Source: Candidatus Roseilinea sp. (lineage in GTDB: Bacteria; Chloroflexota; Anaerolineae; J036; Brachytrichaceae). From it: a stretch of DNA of 64,000 nt. This document shows positions 8,273 to 16,110 of this stretch, one piece after another; position 1 is the first letter of the stretch; every line of letters starts with the position of its first letter. The stretch lies in assembly GCA_026003755.1 (NCBI GenBank), contig BPHV01000001.1:1028393-1092392 (forward strand). Direction: 5' to 3'. The position numbers and the translations under genes were made by a program. The notes beneath the pieces were generated by a model. It ran no database searches, had not been told where the DNA came from, and saw nothing but the letters and a program-made list of their open reading frames with translations.

Positions 8273-8622
8273 GGGAGCCAAAGGAGCGCCTCCGAGACAT
8301 CCTCGATGCCATCTCCCGGATCGAGCGCTATGCCGCCCGGGGCCAAGCGGCCTTTGAACAGGAAGAACTGATCCAGACCTGGGTCTTATACCACATTCAG
8401 CTCATCGGCGAGGCGGCCGCCCGGCTCGGCAAAGCCTTTCATGAGTCTCACCCTGAGATACCCTGGGCGCAGATTGTCGCCATGCGGAATGTGGTCGTTC
8501 ACGAGTATTTCGGGGTGGACTTGCAGGAAGTCTGGAGAACGGTGGAAAGAGACCTCCCCGTGCTAAAACGCCAGGTCGAGGCGCTTGTGAAACGGTTGGA
8601 GGAACAAGCCTATGGCGGGTGA
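8269..8622 (+). CDS. hepT: HepT-type HEPN ribonuclease toxin (DUF86)
   Basis: This 117-residue all-helical HEPN protein has the catalytic R-x4-H-x-Y motif, seen as RNVVVHEYF near residues 77-85. The tyrosine of that motif is the AMPylation target in characterised homologues. The [13 protein letters not shown] segment is also typical of DUF86. It is predicted to cleave RNA when not modified by MntA. It is coupled to mntA (4-base overlap) and to hsdS (11-base overlap), so the toxin-antitoxin pair is built into the RM operon. Confidence 0.9.
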   Translation: MREPKERLRDILDAISRIERYAARGQAAFEQEELIQTWVLYHIQLIGEAAARLGKAFHESHPEIPWAQIVAMRNVVVHEYFGVDLQEVWRTVERDLPVLKRQVEALVKRLEEQAYGG

Positions 8623-9934
8623 GTGGCGAGAAGTACGGTTGGGGGAAGTGGTAAGTATCAATCCCGATGCCCTTGGGAGCGACTGGCCATTTTCTTACCT
8701 CAAGTACATTGATATTTCGAGTGTTGGCGAAGGTTCAATCTTAGAACCTCCGCGAATCCTACGTTTGGATGAAGCGCCAAGTCGAGCAAAGAGACTTGTC
8801 CGAGAGGGGGACACGGTTCTTTCAACGGTTCGGCCTGGTAGACGATCAATGTTTTTCGTAAAAGAGCCAGAGCCTGAATGGGTGGTTTCTACTGGCTTTG
8901 CTGTTTTACGGCCTCGTAGGGATTATATAGAACCTCGCTATCTCTACGCTTGTGTCTTCGACAGGGGCTTCACTGAATTTCTCGTCAAAAGGGAGAAAGG
9001 CGCTGCGTATCCAGCCGTCCTGCCAGAAGACATAGCGGATGCGATTATCATACTCCCTCCCCTCCCCGAACAGCGCGCCATTGCGCACATCCTCGGCACG
9101 CTGGACGACAAGATCGAGGTGAACCGGCGGATGAGCGAGACCTTGGAGCAGATGGCGCGGGCGCTGTTCAAGGCGTGGTTCGTGGACTTTGAGCCCGTGC
9201 GCGCCAAATGTAGGGGCGGGCTTCAAACCCGCCCCTACACCGGCCTGCCCGCGCACCTCTACGACCTCTTCCCCGACCGCCTGGTGGACTCGGTACTGGG
9301 CGAGATTCCGGAGGGGTGGGAAGTCAAACCCATCAGCGAGTTGGCAGATGTTGTCGGTGGGAGTACCCCGAAGACTGAGCGGGCCGAATATTGGGAAGGC
9401 GGCACGCATCACTGGGTCACGCCGAAGGACCTATCTGCGCTTTCGATGCCGGTTCTGCTTGACACCGAACGAAAGATCACCGACGCCGGATTAGCACAGA
9501 TCAGTTCGGGCTTGCTCCCCCAGGGAACCGTTCTGCTGTCTTCACGCGCTCCGATTGGCTATCTAGCCATTGCCGAAGTTCCGGTCGCTGTCAATCAGGG
9601 TTTCATCGCGATGAAGCCGCGTCACGGCACGTCGAACCTGTTCCTGCTGCGCTGGGCTCAGGCGTTCCACGAAGAGATCGTCAGACACGCCAACGGCTCC
9701 ACGTTCCTTGAGATCAGCAAGTCGAGCTTCCGATCCATTCGCACCGTTGCACCGACCGACGCAGTGATGAATGCCTTCGATCGGATGTCGCAACCGCTGT
9801 ATCGCAAAGTAGTCCAGCATGAGCGCGAATCCCGCACCCTCGCCGCCCTGCGCGATGCGCTGCTGCCCAAGCTCATCTCCGGCGAGCTGCGGGTGAAGGA
9901 TGCGGAGAAGTTTCTACGAGAGTGTGGATTATGA
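8612..9934 (+). CDS. hsdS: Type I restriction-modification specificity subunit S
   Basis: HsdS has two target-recognition domains that read the two halves of a bipartite DNA site. The 440-residue protein shows TRD1 from WREVRLGEVV, the central conserved linker (LPPLPEQRAIAHILGTLDDK, about residues 149-168), TRD2 from GEIPEGWEVKPISELADVVG, and the closing repeat (LRDALLPKLISGELRVKDAE). The region between VRAK and GLPAHLYDLF carries an extra in-frame CRGGLQTRPYT encoded by a REP palindrome at 9210-9238. The start overlaps hepT. It appears intact. Confidence 0.93.
   Translation: MAGEWREVRLGEVVSINPDALGSDWPFSYLKYIDISSVGEGSILEPPRILRLDEAPSRAKRLVREGDTVLSTVRPGRRSMFFVKEPEPEWVVSTGFAVLRPRRDYIEPRYLYACVFDRGFTEFLVKREKGAAYPAVLPEDIADAIIILPPLPEQRAIAHILGTLDDKIEVNRRMSETLEQMARALFKAWFVDFEPVRAKCRGGLQTRPYTGLPAHLYDLFPDRLVDSVLGEIPEGWEVKPISELADVVGGSTPKTERAEYWEGGTHHWVTPKDLSALSMPVLLDTERKITDAGLAQISSGLLPQGTVLLSSRAPIGYLAIAEVPVAVNQGFIAMKPRHGTSNLFLLRWAQAFHEEIVRHANGSTFLEISKSSFRSIRTVAPTDAVMNAFDRMSQPLYRKVVQHERESRTLAALRDALLPKLISGELRVKDAEKFLRECGL
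9210..9238. repeat. REP-like palindrome inside hsdS
   Basis: GTAGGGGCGGG and CCCGCCCCTAC form an 11-bp inverted repeat around CTTCAAA. Two related copies lie at 10961-10981 and 11223-11251. It is read through in frame as CRGGLQTRPYT between the two halves of HsdS. Confidence 0.85.
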
Positions 9935-10824
9935 ACAGCAATATTACCCAAGTTGGCTTCGCCGACGAATCATATTGGAATACGGGCCGATTTCGCAGTC
10001 TTGGGATGGTGACGCTGCCCTTGGATTGCCTGCAGGTCATGGAAAGCGAAGTGAGACAACTGCTGGACGAGTCGCAGGTTAAGGAATTCAAATGGAAAAA
10101 GCTGGATGGAGCCAAAGAGCGCTTCGCAGCCGAGAAGCTTTGTAGATTCGCTGTAGATAAGGCATGCCCGGGTCAGTTTCGCGTGGATGTACTGGTTTGG
10201 GATACCGAAGACAGCCGGCATAAGATCCCCAATAGAGACGATATTGCCAATCTCGAGCGGATGTATTACCACCTCTTCCGAAACGTCTTGAGGGCACGGT
10301 GGCCGAACAATGCCATCTGGAGGCTTCATCCCGATGAGCACACCGCCCTGAATTGGGAAACAGTGAGAGACTGCCTCGAGAATAAGAGCACCGGTATTGA
10401 CGTAGATCGTTCCCTTTTTACTGGTGGCCAGTTTCGCATCCGGCTGCGGCAGGAGTTCGGCATACAAGAAATCCAGGCGGTATCGTCCGGGGCGCATCCA
10501 CTTCTCCAGCTTGCTGATCTGTTTGCCGGTTTGGCCGTATTCTCGCGCGATAAGTTCGACGACTATCAGAAGTGGTTGCAGGCCACGTCACCGCAGGCCC
10601 GCCTATTCGACGAAGGCGACGCTTCAGACGATCCATCCCGTAGTTCTCGAGAGCGTTTTCAAGTCCTCAAAGAGTTTGACCACTTGTGCAAACAGAGAAA
10701 ACTCGGCGTGAGCTTGGAGACGAAGCGCGGGCTGTGGACGCCAGACCCAAAGAACCCTATAAATTTTTGGTTATATGAACCTCAGCATCCAGAAGATAAG
10801 GCACCGCAAAAGGAGAGGCGATGA
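9931..10824 (+). CDS. DUF3800 domain protein
   Basis: The 297-residue protein begins with a strand carrying the acidic ADES motif (residues 9-12), continues with FKWKKLDGAKERFAAEK, FRVDVLVWDTED and VSSGAHPLLQLADLFAG, all typical of DUF3800, a family with a predicted RNase H-like fold. Function is unknown; members are often found in defence islands. The ATG at 9931 is preferred to an in-frame GTG at 9922 because it overlaps the hsdS stop as ATGA, like other junctions in this operon. Confidence 0.8.
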   Translation: MNSNITQVGFADESYWNTGRFRSLGMVTLPLDCLQVMESEVRQLLDESQVKEFKWKKLDGAKERFAAEKLCRFAVDKACPGQFRVDVLVWDTEDSRHKIPNRDDIANLERMYYHLFRNVLRARWPNNAIWRLHPDEHTALNWETVRDCLENKSTGIDVDRSLFTGGQFRIRLRQEFGIQEIQAVSSGAHPLLQLADLFAGLAVFSRDKFDDYQKWLQATSPQARLFDEGDASDDPSRSSRERFQVLKEFDHLCKQRKLGVSLETKRGLWTPDPKNPINFWLYEPQHPEDKAPQKERR

Positions 10825-10857
10825 GCATTTCAGGGTTGAGCAAAGAACTGTTGAATC

Positions 10858-10944
10858 CTGCGCGATGCGCTGCTGCCTAAGCTCATCTCCGGCGAGCTGC
10901 GGGTCAGGGATGCGGAACGGTTTTTGAAGGAGCGGGGGCTATGA
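10858..10944 (+). pseudogene. hsdS tail echo
   Basis: This 28-codon open segment encodes LRDALLPKLISGELRVRDAE and then RFLKERGL, repeating the last residues of HsdS (LRDALLPKLISGELRVKDAE, FLRECGL). The first 50 or so bases are nearly identical to 9848-9897. No start codon in this frame is obvious. The stop overlaps the next ATG (ATGA). It is a relic of another hsdS, left after the DUF3800 gene. Confidence 0.8.
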
Positions 10945-11501
10945 TTGATCACCATGGCACGGGTGGGTTTCAAACCCGCCCCAACCGCCGCAGCATCCGC
11001 CTGAAGGGATACGATTATTCTCAGGCCGGGGCGTATTTCATCACGATTTGCACAAAGGATCGGGCGTGCCTTTTCGGGGAGGTGGTGAATGGCGAAATGC
11101 GGTTGAACGCATTAGGCCAGATTGTGCACGGCGTTTGGAATAATTTGCCAAACCATTATGCAGGTGTAGAAATGGACGCGTTCGTTGTGATGCCGAACCA
11201 TGTGCATGGGATCGTTGTCATCGTAGGGGCGGGTTTCAAACCCGCCCCCACGACCACCACCGCCCCTACGACGACCCGCCACGGCCTGCCCGAAATCGTC
11301 CGGCAATTCAAAACATTTTCTGCGCGTCGAATAAACGAAATGCGCGGCACACCTGGCGTTTCGGTTTGGCAACGCAATTACTACGAACATATCATCCGCA
11401 ACGAGGAATCATTGCACCGCATCCGCGAATACATCGCAAACAACCCGCTCAAATGGGAATTGGACCGGGAAAATCTGGGCATTGCAGGAGGCGGGTTCTG
11501 A
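10941..11501 (+). CDS. REP-associated tyrosine transposase (RAYT, Y1 family)
   Basis: The 186-residue protein has the Y1 (HUH) hallmarks: YDYSQAGAYFITICT at the N-terminus, the metal-binding MPNHVHGIVV (HxH) near residues 82-91, and the presumed nucleophile tyrosine in VWQRNYYEHIIRNEESL near residues 142-158. RAYTs are single-copy domesticated relatives of IS200/IS605 transposases that act on REP palindromes. Two REP palindromes lie within its own coding sequence (encoding GGFQTRP and GAGFKPAP) and one lies in hsdS. It starts in an ATGA overlap with the hsdS tail echo. Confidence 0.88.
   Translation: MIDHHGTGGFQTRPNRRSIRLKGYDYSQAGAYFITICTKDRACLFGEVVNGEMRLNALGQIVHGVWNNLPNHYAGVEMDAFVVMPNHVHGIVVIVGAGFKPAPTTTTAPTTTRHGLPEIVRQFKTFSARRINEMRGTPGVSVWQRNYYEHIIRNEESLHRIREYIANNPLKWELDRENLGIAGGGF
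10961..10981. repeat. REP-like palindrome in the RAYT 5' end
   Basis: GGGTGGG and CCCGCCC surround TTTCAAA. It belongs to the same family as 9210-9238 and 11223-11251, with one mismatch in the stem. It encodes residues before the conserved RAYT start. Confidence 0.75.
11223..11251. repeat. REP-like palindrome inside the RAYT gene
   Basis: GTAGGGGCGGG and CCCGCCCCCAC surround TTTCAAA. It is read in frame as VGAGFKPAPT, just after the HxH motif region, in a place where the protein family tolerates inserts. Confidence 0.8.
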
Positions 11502-11525
11502 ACCCACCGCGACAGGGAACGAACC

Positions 11526-14500
11526 ATGGCGCGTCTGACCGAATCCGACATTGAATCCGCCGCCCTTGACTGGCTACGAGCCACCGGCTGGCAGGTGGCC
11601 TACGGGCCTGATCTTGCGCCGGATGGCCCCGCGCCCGAACGCACCGATTACGGACAGGTCGTTCTGGAGCAACGCCTGCGCGATGCGCTCGCCCGCCTCA
11701 ACCCCCAACTCCCCGCCGAGGCGCTGGAGGACGCCTTCCGCAAACTGACCCGTCCCGCGGACGCCGACCTGATGCAGCGCAACCGCACGCTGCACCGGCG
11801 GATGGTAGACGGCGTGACGGTGGAGTATCGCCGGGTAGACGGCTCGATCGCGGGAGCGCAGGCGCGAGTCCTTGACTTCGACGCCACCGAGAACAACGAC
11901 TGGCTCGCGGTGAACCAGTTCACCGTCAGCGAGAACCGCCACACCCGGCGGGCCGACATCGTGCTATTCGTGAATGGCCTGCCGCTCGCCATCATCGAGC
12001 TGAAGAACCCCACCGATGAGCATGCCACCATCTGGGCAGCCTGGCAGCAGCTCCAGACCTACAAACACGAGATCCCTTCGCTCTTTGCTTACAACGAGGC
12101 GCTCGTCATCTCCGACGGCATCGAGGCGCGGGTCGGGGTGGTGGGCGCCGGGCGCGAGTGGTTTAAGCCCTGGCGCACCATCGCAGGCGAGGCCCTGGCA
12201 CCCGATACGATGCCGCAGTTGCAGGTGATGATCGAGGGGCTGTTCGAGAAGCAGCGGTTCCTTGATTTGGTGCGTGATTTCATCGTCTTCGAAGATGACG
12301 GCAGCGGACGCCTGATTAAAAAGATGGCCGGCTACCACCAGTTCCACGCCGTGCGGGTGGCCGTGGCCGAGACCCTGCGCGCCGCGCAATTGACGCATAC
12401 TGATCGGGTGGCGGACGCGCTCGGGCGCTACGAAGCAGGCCGTAAGTCCGGCGGTCAACCGGGCGATCGCCGCATTGGGGTGGTCTGGCACACCCAGGGT
12501 TCGGGCAAGAGCCTGACCATGGCCTTCTACGCCGGCCGCATCATCCGCGAGCCGGCCATGGAGAACCCTACCCTGGTGGTGCTCACCGATCGCAACGACC
12601 TCGACGACCAGCTCTTCGGGACGTTCTCCCGCTGCCAGGAGCTGCTGCGCCAGCCGCCGGTGCAGGCCGAGAGCCGCGCCCACCTGCGCGAGCTGTTGTC
12701 GGTGACCGCGGGCGGGGTGGTGTTTACCACCATCCAGAAGTTCCTGCCCGAAGAGAAGGGCGACCGGCACCCGACGCTTTCTGAGCGGCGCAACATCGTG
12801 GTCATCGCCGACGAAGCCCACCGCAGCCAGTACGACTTCATTGACGGCTTCGCCCGCCACCTGCGCGACGCCCTGCCGGGCGCCTCCTTCATCGGCTTCA
12901 CCGGCACGCCGATCGAACAGGCCGACGCCAACACCCGCGCGGTCTTCGGCGACTACATCAGCATCTACGACATCCAGCGCGCGGTGGAGGACGGCGCCAC
13001 CGTGCCCATCTACTACGAGAGCCGGCTGGCCAAGCTGGCGCTCGCGCCGAGCGAACCACCGGATCGACGAGGACTTCGAGGAGGTCACCGAGGGCGAGGA
13101 GCTCGAGCGCAAGGAAAAGCTCAAGACGAAGTGGGCGCAGCTCGAAGCGGTGGTTGGTGCAGAGAGGCGCCTCAAGCTCGTCGCCCAGGACATCGTCGAG
13201 CACTTCGAGCAGCGGCTCGAGGCGATGGACGGCAAGGCGATGATGGTGTGCATGAGCCGGCGCATCTGCGTGGAGCTCTACCGCGAGATCGTCCGCCTGC
13301 GCCCGCAGTGGGCCAGCGACGACGACGCAAAGGGGCAGATCAAGATTGTGATGACCGGCTCGGCCTCCGACCCCCCCGACTGGCAGCCGCACATCCGCAA
13401 CAAACCGCGCCGCGAGGCGCTGGCGAAGCGCTTCCGCGACCCAAACGATCCGCTCAAACTGGTCATCGTGCGCGATATGTGGCTCACCGGCTTCGACGCC
13501 CCAGCCTGCACACCCTCTACCTCGACAAGCCCATGCGCGGCCACGGCCTGATGCAGGCCATCGCCCGGGTAAACCGGGTGTTCCGCGACAAGCCGGGCGG
13601 CCTGGTGGTGGATTACCTGGGTCTGGCGCACGAGCTTAAACAGGCGCTGGCGACCTACACCGAAAGCGGCGGCACGGGGCAGACCGCGATCGTTCAGGAT
13701 GAAGCGGTGGCGCTGATGCGAGAGAAGTACGAGATCTGCCGCGGCCTCTTCCACGAGTTCGACTGGTCGAAGTGGGTGACGCGGCACGCCTCAGGAGCGG
13801 CTGGCGCTTCTCCCTGCTGCGCAGGAGCACATCCTACGCTAGCAGAAGGGCAAGGAGCGGTTTCTGCAGGCGGCGCGCGAGCTGTCGCAAGCCTTCGCGC
13901 TGGCGGTGCCGCACGAGGAGGCCCTGGCGCATCAGGGACGATGTGGCTTTCTTTCCAGGCGGTGCGGGCAGCGCTCGCCAAACGCACGGCAGAGGGGCGC
14001 ACGGCCATGAGCCCCTCGAGCACGCCATCCGCCAGATCGTCGCCCGCGCCATCGCCCCCGAGGGCGTGGTGGACCTCTTCGCCGCGGCCGGCCTCAAGAA
14101 GCCCGACCTCTCGATCCTCTCCGAGGAGTTCCTGGCCGAGGTGCGGGGGATGCCGCAGAAGAACCTGGCCGTGGAGCTCCTGCGCAAGCTGCTCAAGGGC
14201 GAGATCAAGCCCACTGGCGCAGGAACATCGTCCAGGGTCGGTCTTTTGCCGCCCTGCTTAGAGCAGGCCATCCGCCGCTACCAGAACCGCGCCGTCGAGG
14301 CCGCCCAGGTGATCGAGGAACTGATCGCCCTCGCCGGGGAAATGCGAGAGGCGGCAGCCGCGGGGTGAGAAGCTGCGCCTGATCAGAAGAGGAGCTGGCG
14401 TTCTACGATGCGCTGGAGACCAACGACAGCGCGGTCAAAGTGCTGGGCGACGAGACGCTCCGGACCATTGCCCGCGAACTGGTCGCAACGGTGCGCAACA

Positions 14501-14669
14501 ACGTCACGATCGATTGGACGCTGCGGGAAAGTGTCCGTGCTAAGCTGCGGCGTGTTGGTCAAGCGCGTCTTGCGCAAGTATGGTTACCCGCCCGACAAGC
14601 GGGAAAAAAGCGACGCAGACGGTGCTGGAGCAGGCCGAGGTCCTGTCCGCAGAATGGGCGATCGCATGA
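11526..14669 (+). pseudogene. hsdR: Type I restriction enzyme R subunit, frameshifted
   Basis: HsdR is the ATP-dependent translocase and nuclease of the RM complex. The N-terminal nuclease region is intact ([20 protein letters not shown] holds the D...ExK motif, about residues 143-162). The helicase core shows Walker [12 protein letters not shown], motif [13 protein letters not shown] and the later [20 protein letters not shown]. Reading changes frame near 13050, near 13505 and several times between about 13790 and 14390. All parts of the protein can be followed to the stop at 14667-14669 ([21 protein letters not shown]). At least five indels are needed. Either the gene is decayed or the sequence is error-rich here. 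Confidence 0.88.
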
Positions 14670-14854
14670 ACGGGGAGTCGAACAACAGCATGCAGCAGAC
14701 GGCCCGCTGTGCGGCCCACCTCAAGATCACGCAGCGCGTGGTCCTGGCCAACTTTCAGTTCGCGAAGATGGCCATGGTCGAGGATCTGAAGAGGAACGGG
14801 GACACCATAGCTTCGAGCGTCATCGTTGCGGACGGTGCTGCGCGCCGCCAGTAA
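14666..14854 (+). CDS. Small hypothetical protein coupled to hsdR
   Basis: The 62-residue ORF starts in an ATGA overlap with the hsdR stop. It contains [20 protein letters not shown] and [20 protein letters not shown], with no recognisable domain, signal peptide or membrane segment. It ends immediately before the right copy of the M20 3' repeat. It could be the last cargo gene of the island or a chance frame. Confidence 0.35.
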   Translation: MNGESNNSMQQTARCAAHLKITQRVVLANFQFAKMAMVEDLKRNGDTIASSVIVADGAARRQ

Positions 14855-15427
14855 CGCACCACTGCGCCTACGCCGCGAGCATTCGCATCGCAGCGGCGGT
14901 CAACAGGGCAACCGATAAAGGCAGCACGTCCTCGTCTATCTGAAATCGGGGGCTGTGGTGCGGTTCGATCATCCCCTTGGCCCGGTTGCCTGCCCCGACG
15001 AACACGTACGCGCCGGGGACCGCTTGAAGGAAGAAAGCACAATCCTCAGTGGCCATGATGCGATAGTCGTTGCGCACTCGCTCTGGCCCCAGCAACGCCG
15101 CCGCCGTCTCGCGCGCAAGCGCCGCCATGGCTGGGTCGTTCACCGTGGCCGGCGTGCTCGGCTCCGCGAAGGTCACGGCGGCCTCCACGCCCAACCCTGC
15201 GGCGACCTGTGAGGCGATTTGTTGAACGCGCGCTTGCAGCAATTGCATGACCGATTCCTCAAACGCGCGAAGGGTGCCTTGCAGCTCAACCCCGTCAGGA
15301 ATCACGTTCGGCGCGGCGCCGCCATGGATGCAGCCCACGGTCACCACACCTTGCGCCATGGGATCAACATTGCGCGCCACGATGGTCTGAAGCGCGGTGA
15401 TGATGTGGGCAGCGGCGACAATCGGAT
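14855..15427. repeat. Right direct repeat (M20 3' end) flanking the island
   Basis: The segment starts ACGCACCACTGCGCCTACGC, 13 bases beyond the M20 stop codon, and is repeated at 1972-2350. The left copy lacks about 195 internal bases. The two copies are in the same orientation and enclose 2351-14854. Confidence 0.85.
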
Positions 15428-16070
15428 CGGCGCCTAGGTGCGGTGCTGCGCCGTGCGCGCCGCGCCCGCGCACGGCGATGCGATAGGCTGTGCTGGCTGC
15501 CAAGGTCGGGCCATCGGCCACGCTGACCGTGCCTACCTCTTCGGTCGCCCAGACGTGCATCGCCAGCACCCGGTCCGGCGCCGGATCGGCCAGCACCCCG
15601 TCGCGGATCATGGCCAACGCACCGCCGACGACCTCCTCCGCCGGCTGAAAGACGAATTTCACCATCCCGCCCCACTCATCGCGACGACGCGCCAACAGCT
15701 CGGCCACCCCCAGCCCAATCGCCGTGTGCGCATCATGGCCGCAGGCATGCATCTTGTCCGGATATTGCGACTTAAACGGGACGTCCACCGCCTCTTGGAT
15801 GGGCAACGCGTCCATGTCGAAACGCAACATTAAGGTGAGCGGACGATCGGTTGCCCCCGTGCCTGTCAGCAGACCAACCACGCCGGTCCGGCCGATGCCG
15901 GTTTGCACCGCATAGCCCAGGGCGCGCAACCGCTCGGCAACAATGCCGGCAGTGCGCACCTCTTGAAAGGCCAGTTCGGGATGCTGATGGAGATCGCGCC
16001 GCACAGCGATCAGGGAATCGCGCATCGCTTCGGCTTCGGTGCGAATCTGAGACAAAGACAGGGACATCAT
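14868..16070 (-). CDS. M20-family N-acyl-amino-acid amidohydrolase / carboxypeptidase
   Basis: The 400-residue zinc amidohydrolase belongs to the hippurate hydrolase / N-acyl-L-amino acid hydrolase group (M20D). It hydrolyses N-acylated amino acids or aminoacyl conjugates. Visible motifs are [15 protein letters not shown] near residue 24, the metal-binding [14 protein letters not shown] near 98-111, [11 protein letters not shown] with the catalytic Glu pair, and [20 protein letters not shown] near the C-terminus. The start MMSLSLSQ at 16070 is chosen; upstream sequence in frame is unlike the family. It is probably co-transcribed with the GH13 gene 40 bases upstream. Its 3' end is duplicated at 1972-2350. 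Confidence 0.92.
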   Translation of the reverse strand: MMSLSLSQIRTEAEAMRDSLIAVRRDLHQHPELAFQEVRTAGIVAERLRALGYAVQTGIGRTGVVGLLTGTGATDRPLTLMLRFDMDALPIQEAVDVPFKSQYPDKMHACGHDAHTAIGLGVAELLARRRDEWGGMVKFVFQPAEEVVGGALAMIRDGVLADPAPDRVLAMHVWATEEVGTVSVADGPTLAASTAYRIAVRGRGAHGAAPHLGADPIVAAAHIITALQTIVARNVDPMAQGVVTVGCIHGGAAPNVIPDGVELQGTLRAFEESVMQLLQARVQQIASQVAAGLGVEAAVTFAEPSTPATVNDPAMAALARETAAALLGPERVRNDYRIMATEDCAFFLQAVPGAYVFVGAGNRAKGMIEPHHSPRFQIDEDVLPLSVALLTAAAMRMLAA

Positions 16071-16110
16071 AGGCTGTGCCTCAACGAACAGGTCGCATTG
16101 GGGTTGAATC

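Noticed and set aside
10821-10880. Short ORF starting ATGAGCATTTC in the ATGA overlap with the DUF3800 stop
   Set aside because: It runs only about 19 codons, out of frame with the hsdS tail, and has no features.
3178-14854. The whole RM operon as a second integron cassette
   Set aside because: The R' core GTTAGAC would require a GTCTAAC box after the operon; none was seen, and the size is far above normal cassettes.
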